Positions 1 through 8,930 of a stretch of 64,000 nucleotides of DNA are shown piece by piece. How positions within the stretch are numbered: the first letter of the stretch is position 1; each line of letters begins with the position of its first letter. The position numbers were made by a program, and so were the translations under genes. The DNA is from an uncultured Sphingomonas sp. (lineage in GTDB: Bacteria > Pseudomonadota > Alphaproteobacteria > Sphingomonadales > Sphingomonadaceae), in NCBI RefSeq assembly GCF_936927845.1, contig NZ_CAKZHV010000070.1, positions 1 through 64,000 on the forward strand. Reading direction: 5' to 3'. The notes under the pieces were generated by a model. It was given only the letters and a program-made list of their open reading frames with translations, had not been told where the DNA came from and did not search any database.

Positions 1-88
1 CGGCTTCCTTCCATTCCAACGAAAGGATCGCACCATCAAACCGTGGGATCAAACAGCTAGGCGCTGGGGTCGACCGGTTGCAAGCGGG

Positions 89-967
89 CTAACCCGCGAA
101 CTTGCCCAGAATGTCGACAAGCACCGCAAGCTTGCCCTGTAGCATGAGCCACGCGGCGATCCCGCCGACGACGGCGAACCCAGCAGCCTTGCCCACCGTT
201 TTGGCGAACTCGTCGGCCGCGGCATCGGCCTTCCCACCGATCCACTTGGCGACTTTGCCGGCCAATCGCGCGATCGGGTGTCCAGCGGTGCGCAACCTGC
301 CCGTCGAGGGCGTCGCACTCAGGGCCTCCTGTCGGACGGCGTCTATCGCCGCCAAGGTCTCCGCCCTTTCAACCTCGGTGATCGCAAACTCTGGCGGCGG
401 CTGATTGTGGCCAATTCCGACCACGTCCCGGTCAGCCGCGCTCTCACCTGTGGGTACAGCCCGCAGCGCCCGCTCGGCATCGGCGGCGGCGGTGAGGAGC
501 TGATCGGTCAAAGCCTGTCGGTCATTGAAGGCTGTGGTGAAGGACGAGAAGTCGGTGGAGCGATCCGTCTGAATAGCGAACCGCAGCCGCATGACGTTGC
601 CAGAAGGGGGTGCCGAGTAGCCGACCTCCAGCAGCTCCACCGCAGCGTAGAAGCCTGCTGTGTTCCGAAGTAGCGCAACCTGCGCCACCCTGAGCGTCCG
701 GGTCCGCGACGTGAAATCTGCAGTAGCTACCACGTCAGCCGTTACCTGCCCGATGCTGCCGATCCCCTCGGCGATTGCCACGCCCTCGATCCCGGCGGGA
801 TCGTTGTAGAGGTGAGCTGAGCCTTGCCCTGCGCTGCTCCAACTGGTCTCGAACGCCCATGGCTCCGCACCGATGACGAACCGACCGTCGTGGCTTGCAT
901 AGTTGAAGGTGGCTTCCCCGAACGAGCGCTCATCCTTCGGTGGCTTTACGCTATTCAGCTTCGGCAC
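89..967 (-). CDS. Unrecognised accessory protein with a GHNQPPP motif and C-terminal membrane helix
   Basis: About 292 residues from a proposed GTG start (967). An in-frame extension upstream runs into tRNA-Ser and is not credible, and no strong ribosome binding site marks any start, so the N-terminus is uncertain. The first ~150 residues look like a mixed alpha/beta domain. A proline-rich GIGHNQPPPEF segment follows at about 184-194, a string I associate with uncharacterised, often mobile-element-linked alphaproteobacterial proteins. A charged helical stretch and one hydrophobic helix (about 262-285) end the protein, so it may be tail-anchored. Base composition is visibly less GC-rich than the genes to the right. 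It lies just downstream of the tRNA 3' end, a common integration site. Function unknown. Confidence 0.55.
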   Translation of the reverse strand: MPKLNSVKPPKDERSFGEATFNYASHDGRFVIGAEPWAFETSWSSAGQGSAHLYNDPAGIEGVAIAEGIGSIGQVTADVVATADFTSRTRTLRVAQVALLRNTAGFYAAVELLEVGYSAPPSGNVMRLRFAIQTDRSTDFSSFTTAFNDRQALTDQLLTAAADAERALRAVPTGESAADRDVVGIGHNQPPPEFAITEVERAETLAAIDAVRQEALSATPSTGRLRTAGHPIARLAGKVAKWIGGKADAAADEFAKTVGKAAGFAVVGGIAAWLMLQGKLAVLVDILGKFAG

Positions 968-1116
968 TGCATCCCGTTTGTCGGTCGCCACTGGTGCAGC
1001 GCCAGCGCACCGTAGCCGGCTCAAAAGCTTGGTCCAGTCACGATGAGGTATGACTGTGGGGCTTAAAGAGCCGCAAAGGGAAATCGTAAAGATTTCAATA
1101 CCTTGCGACAGGCCAC

Positions 1117-1206
1117 TGGCGGAGACGGAGGGATTCGAACCCTCGGTACGGTTTCCCGTACGACGCTTTAGCAAAGCGTTGGTTTCAGCCACTCACCCAC
1201 GTCTCC
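1117..1206 (-). tRNA. tRNA-Ser(GCU)
   Basis: Read on the minus strand the sequence folds as a class II tRNA. The 7-bp acceptor stem starts GGAGACG and ends CGTCTCC, followed by discriminator G and an encoded CCA. The anticodon stem ACGCT/AGCGT holds the loop TTGCTAA, giving anticodon GCU for serine AGY codons. A long variable arm (TCGTACGGGAAACCGTACCGA region) and a GGTTCGAATCC T-loop complete it. The 3' end faces the left edge of the window. Confidence 0.96.
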
Positions 1207-1366
1207 GGATGCGGCGCGAAGGCGGGCTATAGCGAGGCGCTTTCGCATGATCAACCGGGCTCGCGCATCGAATGGACGTGAAATCGCGGCGCACCATCGA
1301 ACGTTCATTGCCGGGACATGGGGAGCGCGGATAGATTGGGCGCGTGAGTGGTGGGGCGATGGTTTC

Positions 1367-2116
1367 ATGAGTAAGTTGATGCGTGCGCTCGGCAACGTGG
1401 TTGCCGCTCTGGCGGTTGCGGGATTGCAGGTGGGGCCGGCGCTGGCGCAGGTGCGCTCGATCGATCCCAACGCCGCGATCGATGCCGACGTGCAGGGTCC
1501 GCAGGAGACGCCGCGCGATGCGTCGCCGCGCTATCCCGATGCACCGCCCGCATCGCCGCCGAGCGCGACCGTCGCAGGCGACACCGCGCGCAGCGGCGCG
1601 CCGGTCGATCCGGCGCGCACGACGGCGGCGGCCGACACGTTCAAGCGCGACGACCTGATCGGTGCGGGTGAGGACGTGTTCGGCAAGGGCGCGGAAGGGT
1701 TCGGCTCGCTGATCGAGAAGATCTTGAAGGAGCAGGGCGAGCCCAACGCCTATATCGCGGGGCGCGAGGCCTCGGGCGCGTTCATCCTGGGCTTGCGCTA
1801 CGGCTCGGGCATCATGACGCACAAGGTCGAGGGGCAGCGCCCGGTCTATTGGACCGGACCCTCGGTCGGCTTCGACGTCGGCGGCGATGCCAACAAGGTC
1901 TTCGTGCTGGTCTACAATCTCTACGACACGCAGGAGCTGTTCAAGCGCTTCCCGGGGGCCGAGGGGCGGTTGTACTTCGTCGGCGGGTTCGCCGCGACGT
2001 ATCTGCGGCGCGGCAACGTCGTGCTGATCCCGGTGCGGCTGGGCGTCGGCTGGCGCGCGGGCGTCAACGTCGGCTGGATGAAGTTCAGCGAAACCTCCAA
2101 GTGGTTGCCGTTCTGA
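1367..2116 (+). CDS. eipA: EipA/DUF1134 envelope integrity protein
   Basis: 249 residues from the ATG at 1367, chosen because it begins a clear signal peptide (MSKLMRALGN to ALAQ, about residues 1-28); the 40 residues upstream in frame are not signal-like. A proline/alanine-rich linker (about 30-85) precedes a compact domain of about 160 residues beginning DTFKRDDLIGAGEDVFG and ending GWMKFSETSKWLPF, which matches the DUF1134 family throughout. In Brucella, EipA is a small periplasmic beta-barrel protein supporting cell-envelope integrity; a similar periplasmic role is inferred here. It is transcribed away from tRNA-Ser and converges on the TadE-like genes. Confidence 0.88.
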   Translation: MSKLMRALGNVVAALAVAGLQVGPALAQVRSIDPNAAIDADVQGPQETPRDASPRYPDAPPASPPSATVAGDTARSGAPVDPARTTAAADTFKRDDLIGAGEDVFGKGAEGFGSLIEKILKEQGEPNAYIAGREASGAFILGLRYGSGIMTHKVEGQRPVYWTGPSVGFDVGGDANKVFVLVYNLYDTQELFKRFPGAEGRLYFVGGFAATYLRRGNVVLIPVRLGVGWRAGVNVGWMKFSETSKWLPF

Positions 2117-2245
2117 GCGGCGACCCCGCGGCGCGCTAAAAGGTCGATCGAACGCACGTGCCGCACCGAGCCCGCGACCGGCCTTCGTCTGGGCGGAGCC
2201 GCGCGATGCAAGCAGGGGTGAGCCCCAGGTCTCACGCATCGGACG

Positions 2246-2881
2246 TCAGCGGCAGTTCGACTTGGTCGCGTCGCCCGCGATGACCGAGCTGGTATCGCGT
2301 TCGACACGAAGCGGCATGGCGGCGATCTCGACGATCGGATCGTCGTCGACCAGTGCGGGAAAGATCAGCGGCTGCAATCGATAGGCGATCTCGACAAACA
2401 TGACGGGTTGATCGGGATCGGCGGTGATCCGCGCGCTGCTCGGTCCCATGCCGGCGACCGACCTGCCGTGTTCGCCGTCGCGCTCCTCTCCCCACGACGA
2501 GGCGTGGACGAGCGCGCCGCGGCAGCGCTGCCAGTGTAGCCACTGTCCGCCGTCCTTGTTGTATTCGAGACTGGTCAGGATGACGCGGCCGCGCGCCGCC
2601 AGCTCGAGCTGCGGTTGCTGCACCTCGGCGCTGATCAGCGCGTCGTTGATCTGTGCCTCCGTGATCTTCTCCGGCCCCATCATGCCCATGTTGCCGAGCC
2701 GCCCGGCATTATCCGCGATCAGCAACGCGGCCTGGCTGACCCGCTGTCGCTGAAGCGCGACATTGGCGAGTTCAAGCAGACCCAGGATCGCGAACAGCAG
2801 CAGCGGCACGATCAGTGCGAACTCAATTATCGTCACGCCGCGGCGGTCGCGGCCGATTGCGCGCAGCGCAGCACGGCTCAC
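2246..2881 (-). CDS. TadE-like pilus assembly protein
   Basis: 211 residues, last gene of a three-gene coupled unit. It starts with a GTG that overlaps the preceding stop codon (GTGA, 2878-2881). The N-terminus carries the TadE signature: a short basic stretch, RRGVTIIEFALIVPLLLF with the conserved Glu inside the hydrophobic segment (about residues 14-40), then an extracytoplasmic domain. Two cysteines (in WQRCRGA and the terminal SNCR) could form a disulfide. TadE-like proteins are pilin-like components of Tad/Flp secretion and adhesion systems. No other Tad machinery gene is in the window, so it may work with a remote tad locus or with the neighbouring TadG-like protein alone. Confidence 0.85.
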   Translation of the reverse strand: MSRAALRAIGRDRRGVTIIEFALIVPLLLFAILGLLELANVALQRQRVSQAALLIADNAGRLGNMGMMGPEKITEAQINDALISAEVQQPQLELAARGRVILTSLEYNKDGGQWLHWQRCRGALVHASSWGEERDGEHGRSVAGMGPSSARITADPDQPVMFVEIAYRLQPLIFPALVDDDPIVEIAAMPLRVERDTSSVIAGDATKSNCR

Positions 2882-3504
2882 TTGCAGGTCCGCTCGGGCA
2901 AAGGGGCCTGTTGGTCGAACGGCTGGTTACGCAGCGCGGTTTGCGCCCGGATGGTGTTTGACCGCGCCCATTTCAGGATCCCCGCGGTCGGCAGGCTGTC
3001 GTAATCGACCGAAGCGGTGAACACCACGACGTCGCGCGCGCCGCCGTCGCTGTCCGCAACCCCTGCCGTGTCCCATTTGTCGTTGTTGTTGACGTCCTCG
3101 TACACTTCCTTGGCGTCGCAGCGGCCGTTGCCGTTCGCGTCCTTGAACGGCTCCATGCCGGTGGTGGCGCCGGTATAATCGCGGAAGACCTTGCGCGTGA
3201 ACGAGATCCGGGCGGCGGGCGCGAGCAGGTGAACCATGTCGCTCACCTGACCTTCGAGCAGTGCGCGCTGCTGGTCGGAGCTGGCGGTTTCCATCGTCCG
3301 CGATCGGCTCACGCGCTGCAACTCACCCTCGAGCGTTGCCTTGACGTAGCTGGTGTAGCCGAGTTCCAGCCCGCCCATCAGCATGAACAGGAACACCGGG
3401 GCAACGAGCGCGAACTCGGTTGCGCTGACGCCCCGACAGTCGCGCAGCAGCGAGCGTATCGCAGGCCATGCGCGCGCGTCGGCCGGTGCCGCCGACCCGG
3501 TCAC
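2878..3504 (-). CDS. TadE-like protein with calcium-binding-type loops
   Basis: 208 residues from a GTG at 3504 that overlaps the stop of the upstream tadG-like gene (GTGA). This coupling decides the start: upstream in-frame residues belong to the previous gene's coding region. The TadE signature RGVSATEFALVAPVFLFML sits at about residues 25-43. In the periplasmic part two consecutive loops, DANGNGRCDAKE and DVNNNDKWDTAG (about 121-145), have the Asp/Asn spacing of dockerin or thrombospondin-3 type calcium-binding repeats. The protein probably forms a minor pilin-like subunit or surface protein with its coupled neighbours, and calcium may stabilise it (inferred from the motif only). Confidence 0.82.
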   Translation of the reverse strand: MTGSAAPADARAWPAIRSLLRDCRGVSATEFALVAPVFLFMLMGGLELGYTSYVKATLEGELQRVSRSRTMETASSDQQRALLEGQVSDMVHLLAPAARISFTRKVFRDYTGATTGMEPFKDANGNGRCDAKEVYEDVNNNDKWDTAGVADSDGGARDVVVFTASVDYDSLPTAGILKWARSNTIRAQTALRNQPFDQQAPLPERTCK

Positions 3505-5486
3505 TTCACGAGCCGAAGTTGGGAGATGCGGCCCGCGATGTTGCTGAACGCTTCCTGCAGCTGCGCGGCGTTCTTCGCCTCGAACGCGTGATCGGCGTTG
3601 GCGCAGTTCGACAGCAACGGGGACAGCGTCGTGCCGAATGCGATCACCCAGACGGTGATGCCTTTTGCCTGCGCGATCTGGCACAGCCCGGACAGGCGCT
3701 GCTCGACGATGCCATTCTGTTCACTGGCGGTCGGCAGGCGGTTGGCCGGCGTGCGGCGACGATCGAGCGCGGACAGGCCGTAGGCGTCGTAATCGCCGAT
3801 ATTGGTTTCGGTCTGACCATCGGTCATGAAGATCAGGTGGCGCGCGACCTTGCCGGTGACCGGCGCCTGGTTCTCGCTCGCGAACAGGCCCTGCGCAGAC
3901 AGCAGCCGCAGCCCCCATAGGAAGCCGACGTCGTGATAGGTGAGACCGGCGGGTTTCAGTTCCTTCAAATAGCTCTGCAGGTTCGCGTTGCTGATCGCCT
4001 CGAGCTTGCGGGCATAGGTCGGGCAGGCGCCGCGCAGATTGCTGCTGTTGAACGGTGTCGCGTAGTTGGAGTTGGTGCGAACGGTCGTCGTGGGCGACCC
4101 CCAACTGCCGTCGGGCATCGAGGTCAGGCTGCCTTGCTTGCGCGCGTAGACCAGGCCCGGCAGCATCGGCCGCCACTGCGTTGCGGCATTGCCCGCGGTC
4201 GGCAGCGTATCAACGTCGAGGTCGGTGCCCGTGGCAGCGGAGGCGGGCAGGCTGCCCAGACTGGTCTGCCGCTCCTCCACGCAGGCGTTTGTTTTGTTCC
4301 AGACGATGTCGCGCGACTTGTTGTTGTCCGCGATCATCACGCTGAACTTGCCTCCGCCAACCGTGCCGTCCGCGCCAGCCGTCTTCAGCGCCGAAAGGTT
4401 GTACGTGACGGGTTTGTAGTTCCACCAGATGCGGTCGGAATAGGTGACCTTGCCGGCATCCTTGTTCGGCTTTTCCGTAACGATCTGCTGTTCTTGGTAC
4501 GAGCTATATGTCGTTTCCTTCACTTCGCAAGTGGTGCCATTCAGGGTCGCGGAATAGCCGATCCCGTTCGTCGTCCGCGTCTGCGTCCAAGTCTTTACGC
4601 CGTTGGAGTCCGTGGTGGCGGGGCCGTCTTCTGTCTTGGACGATGATGTGCTGGCAGGCGCAACGCAATTCTCAGGCGGAATGTTGTAGATGCGCACTGA
4701 CGCTGATCCACTGCCGGTGGGCTTGAAGCCTGATCCCGTCTTTGTTGTCGCACTCGTTGTGTTCGCAACCTGGTCGGTCGAATCGTATTCGCGTGACTGG
4801 TACGTCCAGCGATCGACCAGCCAATCGGGCTTGAGCAGCGTGCCGACGTTGACCGTCGACGAATACGGCACGAAGCCGTAGCGCACCTGCGTCTGCGGAC
4901 CGCGCGCACTTTCCAGCGTGGTGTAGAAGCTCAGCACTGAATCGCGCAGCGCCTGCAGCCGGCTGACGCTGTCGCCGGCATTCGTCTCCGACATCGACAA
5001 GGTGTTGTCGAGCACGAACATGACGTCCGAATTGGGCAACTCCAGCTTGGCATCGCACGTCGTCGTGATCAGCACGGGTTTGAACCCGAAGGTCTGCATC
5101 AGCGCCATCGGCACCGATGCGCTGGCGGCCCCCTTGACCACCAGGTCGACGCCGACCTGATAGGTGATCTGCGAGCCCGTCGTGCCGTAGCGCCCGGGGT
5201 TGAAGTTGGTGGTGAAATAACGATCGGCAACCGTCTTCGCCGCCGCATCCCACGTCCGGTTGCCCATCGCCGCGCGCCCTGACAGCACCGATGCGTCGCA
5301 TGCCTGCTGCAGTCGGGTTCGGACCATGTACATGCGGCTGAGATCGAGTGCGCCTCCCAGCATGCCCAGCAGTGGAACGAAGCTGACCGCCCCGATCACG
5401 AGCACGTTGCCGCGGCGGTTGACGGATAATCGTTGCAGGATGTTTGACACGCGGATTGCCGCCCTTCTTGCGTCGGGCAAACGCAC
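3501..5486 (-). CDS. TadG-like protein with von Willebrand factor A domain
   Basis: About 661 residues. An N-terminal TadG/Flp-type hydrophobic segment (NRRGNVLVIGAVSFVPLLGM, about residues 23-45) is followed by a vWA domain opening with the MIDAS motif DVMFVLDNTLSMS (about 154-166) and, near the C-terminus, FMTDGQTETN. Between them lies a long Ser/Thr/Asn-rich insertion (about 230-420) that looks like a surface-exposed beta region. Starts at 5486 (GTG) and at a GTG 12 codons later are both possible; GAGG upstream mildly favours the first. It is the first gene of the tadG-tadE-tadE unit. A role in anchoring or assembling surface fibres is inferred from the family. Confidence 0.85.
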   Translation of the reverse strand: MRLPDARRAAIRVSNILQRLSVNRRGNVLVIGAVSFVPLLGMLGGALDLSRMYMVRTRLQQACDASVLSGRAAMGNRTWDAAAKTVADRYFTTNFNPGRYGTTGSQITYQVGVDLVVKGAASASVPMALMQTFGFKPVLITTTCDAKLELPNSDVMFVLDNTLSMSETNAGDSVSRLQALRDSVLSFYTTLESARGPQTQVRYGFVPYSSTVNVGTLLKPDWLVDRWTYQSREYDSTDQVANTTSATTKTGSGFKPTGSGSASVRIYNIPPENCVAPASTSSSKTEDGPATTDSNGVKTWTQTRTTNGIGYSATLNGTTCEVKETTYSSYQEQQIVTEKPNKDAGKVTYSDRIWWNYKPVTYNLSALKTAGADGTVGGGKFSVMIADNNKSRDIVWNKTNACVEERQTSLGSLPASAATGTDLDVDTLPTAGNAATQWRPMLPGLVYARKQGSLTSMPDGSWGSPTTTVRTNSNYATPFNSSNLRGACPTYARKLEAISNANLQSYLKELKPAGLTYHDVGFLWGLRLLSAQGLFASENQAPVTGKVARHLIFMTDGQTETNIGDYDAYGLSALDRRRTPANRLPTASEQNGIVEQRLSGLCQIAQAKGITVWVIAFGTTLSPLLSNCANADHAFEAKNAAQLQEAFSNIAGRISQLRLVK

Positions 5487-5934
5487 CGAGTTGGTGCCTC
5501 ATCCCCAATTAGGGTTATACGACCTATTACTTAACGACATTGTTCGCTCGTTGCGCAAATCGCTTGGTAGAGAAGTACTCCTGCCGTCGCCGCAAAATGA
5601 CTAAAGAATACTTCAAGGCGGCATCAAATTGTAAGGACTGGATCACTAAGTGAACGCGAGGTTATCGTCGCGTGGTGGTGATTGGACGACAAACCCGTAA
5701 AGGCGAGTCGCCATTGGTGAGCGATGCTGCTGTGCTGACAAGAGGCGATGTGATCGACTGACCATCGTCGCGAGGCAGCGGTTACTCGGCGGTGCCGGGA
5801 CGTCAGGGCGAGCATGCCAAGCATCCAAAAGACGCTCGCTCGCATGCGCCGGTCACGGCCAGGCTGATGCGCGGGTCCGACATGGGTCGGGATGTGGCGG
5901 ATGAATGAGATCCGGCTCGATCAGCCGGAGAAAA
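5487..5934. other. Intergenic region, AT-rich toward the tadG-like gene
   Basis: About 450 bases without a convincing gene. The part nearest the tadG-like gene (5500-5660) is clearly richer in A+T than its surroundings. A TATAAC hexamer on the minus strand (5514-5519) could be a -10 element for that operon, but no good -35 partner is visible. The rest (5660-5930) is unremarkable; short open frames there lack coding character. Confidence 0.5.
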
Positions 5935-6009
<75 letters not shown>

Positions 6010-6097
6010 ACTCGCGTCGTGTCGGCGACGGGAGGGCGCCTAAGAGCGGTTCGGCGCGTCATTGTCAAGGCGATATCGTCGCGGTAGCGCATCGCCC

Positions 6098-6250
6098 ATG
6101 ACGGATCGTGACGATCGTGCCGCCCGGCTGGCGGAAGAGCTGCGCGCCAACCTGCGTCGCCGCAAGGCGCAGGCGCGTGCCGGGCGCGAGCAGGCGGATG
6201 CGTCCGCGCCAGCGCCTACGCCGGCCGACGAGCCGGGCCTGCGCGACTGA
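6098..6250 (+). CDS. Small basic protein, unknown function
   Basis: Fifty residues beginning MTDRDDRAARLAEELRANL, then an Arg/Lys-rich helix (RRRKAQARAGREQ) and a short Pro/Ala tail. The ATG at 6098 is chosen over an in-frame upstream ATG because the extension is low-complexity and nearly touches the tRNA. The amphipathic, strongly charged N-terminal helix and position between a tRNA and pepP resemble small conserved Sphingomonas proteins of unknown role. It converges with the aminopeptidase P gene. No function can be assigned. Confidence 0.55.
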   Translation: MTDRDDRAARLAEELRANLRRRKAQARAGREQADASAPAPTPADEPGLRD

Positions 6251-6276
6251 CGCGGTTCGTCGGGGGCTTGCGCGCA

Positions 6277-8076
6277 TCAACCCGCGATTGGCGCGCATTT
6301 CTCCGCCAGCCAGGCGCGATCGTCCTCGGGCAATACCGGGCCGAGCGTTTCCGCCACGCGGGCGTGATAGGCGTCGAGCCAGGCGCGCTCCTCATGCGAC
6401 AGCAGGTCGGCGTCGATCAGGTCGCGCTCGATCGGCGCCAGCGTCAGCGTTTCAAAGGCGAGCATGGTCGCCTCGCCGCCGGGCAGGTCGCGCTCGACCA
6501 CCAGCAGCAGGTTCTCGATCCGGATGCCGTACTCGCCTGCCTTGTAATAGCCGGGTTCGTTGGACAGGATCATGCCGGCGCGCAGCGGCTCCTGCGGGCC
6601 GCCGCCGGGATAGGTCGGCTTGGCGATGCGCGCCGGCCCTTCGTGCACCGCGAGGAAGCTACCGACGCCGTGGCCGGTGCCGTGCGCGAAGTCGAGCCCG
6701 GCGGCCCACAGCGGCAGCCGCGCGAGCGCGTCGAGCTGCTGCCCGCTGGTGCCGGGCGGGAAGGTCGCGGTGGCGAGCGCGATGTGGCCCTTGAGCACGC
6801 GGGTGTAGCGGTCGCGCATCTCAGCGGTGGGCGTGCCGATGGGAACGACGCGGGTCACGTCGGTGGTGCCGTCGAGATACTGGCCGCCCGAATCGATCAG
6901 GTAGAGCTGGCCCGGCTCGATCGGGAGGCTCGACTCTTCGGTGACGTGATAGTGCGGGATCGCGCCATGCGGACCAGTCGCGGAGATGGCGTCGAACGAC
7001 AGGTCACGTAGCTCACCCGTTTCCTCCCGAAACTGCTGCAGTCGCGCCGCGGCGGAAAGTTCGGTCTGCCCGCCCTTCGGCGCTTCCGCCGCGATCCAGC
7101 GCAGGAAGCGCGTCAACGCGGCGCCATCGCGAATGCTGGCGGCGCGGTGGCCGGATACCTCGGCGTCGTTCTTGGTCGCCTTCGGGATGATCGTCGGATC
7201 GCGTAAGGGTAGCGCGGTGCCGCCGCCCGCCTCGACCGCGTCGAAGATCGCGGCCACCGCGAGTGCGGGATCGATCGCGACACGCTTGCCCGCGAAGCGG
7301 CCGAGCGCGGGCGCGAAATCGGCACGGTCGTGGACGCGCACCGCGTTGCCCAGATGCTGGTGCACCGCGTCGGTCATCTTCTCGGGCGACACGAAGAGGT
7401 CGGCGGTGCCGTCGGCGTCGACGATCGTGTAGGCGAGCGCGACGGGCGTGCGCGACACATCCGCACCGCGCACGTTGAGCAGCCACGCGGTCGAATCGAG
7501 CGCGGGGATGACGACCGCGTCGGCCCCGACCTCGCCGAGCCAGTCGGCGACGCGCGCGCGCTTCGCCGCCGAGGTTTCGCCGGCATGGTCGTCACGGTGA
7601 ACGCTGAGCGGCGCGGGCGAGGGCGCGGGGCGGTCGTGCCACACCGCGTCGATCGGGTTCGCGTCGACCGCGACCAGCGTCGCACCCCTGGCGGCGAGCG
7701 CGGCGCGCGTGTCCTCGACCCAGGCGCGGGTGTGGAGCCACGGATCATAGCCAACGCGCGCGCCCTCGCCGACATGCGCGGCCAGCCAGTCGGCGACGCT
7801 GTTCTCGGGCACGCCGACATAGTCCCACTCGTCGGCCGACACCTGCTCACGCACCTGAATCGTATAGCGCCCGTCGGTGAAGATCGCCGCCGCGTCCGGC
7901 AGCACCGCCGCGGTGCCCGCCGACCCGCCGAACCCGGTCAGCCAGCCGAGCCGCTGCGCATAGGCGCCGACATATTCGCTCATATGCTCGTCGGTCAGCG
8001 GCACGACGAAGCCGTCGAGGCCCTGACGGCCGAGTTGCGCGCGCAAGGCGGAAAGGCGGGCGGCGTGGGTCGACAT
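6277..8076 (-). CDS. pepP: Xaa-Pro aminopeptidase (M24B family)
   Basis: 599 residues from the ATG at 8076 (MSTHAARLSALRAQLG); the longer frame upstream is arginine-rich and unlike the family. Two creatinase-type N-terminal domains are followed by the pita-bread catalytic domain, with the five metal ligands visible: Asp in LIDSGGQY, Asp in GTTDVTRVV, His in HGTGHGVGSF, Glu in LSNEPGYY and Glu in RIENLLLV. It releases N-terminal residues preceding proline and probably acts on cytoplasmic peptides. The length matches the large two-N-domain, eukaryotic APP1-like form rather than the roughly 440-residue E. coli PepP. Confidence 0.92.
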   Translation of the reverse strand: MSTHAARLSALRAQLGRQGLDGFVVPLTDEHMSEYVGAYAQRLGWLTGFGGSAGTAAVLPDAAAIFTDGRYTIQVREQVSADEWDYVGVPENSVADWLAAHVGEGARVGYDPWLHTRAWVEDTRAALAARGATLVAVDANPIDAVWHDRPAPSPAPLSVHRDDHAGETSAAKRARVADWLGEVGADAVVIPALDSTAWLLNVRGADVSRTPVALAYTIVDADGTADLFVSPEKMTDAVHQHLGNAVRVHDRADFAPALGRFAGKRVAIDPALAVAAIFDAVEAGGGTALPLRDPTIIPKATKNDAEVSGHRAASIRDGAALTRFLRWIAAEAPKGGQTELSAAARLQQFREETGELRDLSFDAISATGPHGAIPHYHVTEESSLPIEPGQLYLIDSGGQYLDGTTDVTRVVPIGTPTAEMRDRYTRVLKGHIALATATFPPGTSGQQLDALARLPLWAAGLDFAHGTGHGVGSFLAVHEGPARIAKPTYPGGGPQEPLRAGMILSNEPGYYKAGEYGIRIENLLLVVERDLPGGEATMLAFETLTLAPIERDLIDADLLSHEERAWLDAYHARVAETLGPVLPEDDRAWLAEKCAPIAG

Positions 8077-8325
8077 GGATATTGTCCGGTTGCTGCGGGT
8101 TGATGCGGTACCATGTGCCAGACGGAGCCGCGTCGCGCCAAGCCGCCAGTGTGGGGTATCGCCCGCTGGGGCGCATGTATGCGGCGAGACGACCGGCCGC
8201 GGGGCCGGCCGCGTGACCTCGTCGGTTCGCCGCCCGCGGGGTTGACCGCGTGAAACCGGCTCTGTCATCATGCGGTCATCCCCGCTCGCCACAGCGGGAA
8301 CGAGCGACGACTAGGGGGATCTGAC

Positions 8326-8892
8326 GTGTTCCATCCCGATCTGATGCGCCATCCGGACAGTTGCCCGACGCTGGTGCTGAACGCCGATTATACGCCGTTA
8401 TCCTATTATCCGCTGAGCATCTGGCCGTGGCAGACCGCGATCAAGGCGGTGTTCCTCGACCGCGTCGACATTGTCGCGCATTACGAGCGCGAGGTGCACA
8501 GCCCCAACCATACGATCAAACTGCCCTCGGTCATCGCCTTGAAGCAGTTCGTGCGGCCGTCGCAATTCCCCGCCTTCACGCGCTTCAACCTGTTTCTGCG
8601 CGACAAGTTCGAATGCCAATATTGCGGCCACGGCCGCGACCTGACGTTCGACCACGTCATTCCGCGCGCGCAGGGCGGGCGGACGACGTGGGAGAATGTC
8701 GTCACCGCCTGTAGCCCGTGCAATCTTAAGAAGGGCGGTCGCACCCCCAAGCAGGCGCACATGCCCTTGTTCCTGGAACCGATCCGCCCGACCAGCTGGC
8801 AGTTGCAGGAACACGGCCGGCGCTTTCCGCCCAATTATCTCCACGCGACGTGGCGCGATTGGCTCTACTGGGACGTTGAGCTCGAAGCCTGA
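8326..8892 (+). CDS. HNH endonuclease family protein
   Basis: 188 residues starting at a GTG preceded by AGGGGG at good spacing. The C-terminal half holds an HNH fold: CQYCG (about residues 101-105), catalytic-type FDHVIPRAQGG, NVV and a second zinc pair CSPCNLKKGG. The first ~75 residues (LVLNADYTPL, SIWPWQTAIKAVF) are those of a chromosomally conserved HNH family found in many bacteria, so this is probably a housekeeping nuclease rather than a restriction enzyme. No methylase or phage gene is adjacent. A hairpin (CCCGCT/AGCGGG, 8281-8298) lies in the promoter region between it and pepP. Confidence 0.88.
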   Translation: MFHPDLMRHPDSCPTLVLNADYTPLSYYPLSIWPWQTAIKAVFLDRVDIVAHYEREVHSPNHTIKLPSVIALKQFVRPSQFPAFTRFNLFLRDKFECQYCGHGRDLTFDHVIPRAQGGRTTWENVVTACSPCNLKKGGRTPKQAHMPLFLEPIRPTSWQLQEHGRRFPPNYLHATWRDWLYWDVELEA

Positions 8893-8930
8893 CACCACGT
8901 CGGTGGGGGCCGAGGTCGATCAAAGGGGAC

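Noticed and set aside
968..1192. N-terminal extension of the GHNQPPP protein gene
   Set aside because: The extension starts inside tRNA-Ser and is merely the translation of tRNA and spacer sequence.
8326..8892. HNH protein as part of a restriction or phage-defence system
   Set aside because: It has the conserved housekeeping-type N-terminus and no methylase or defence gene nearby.
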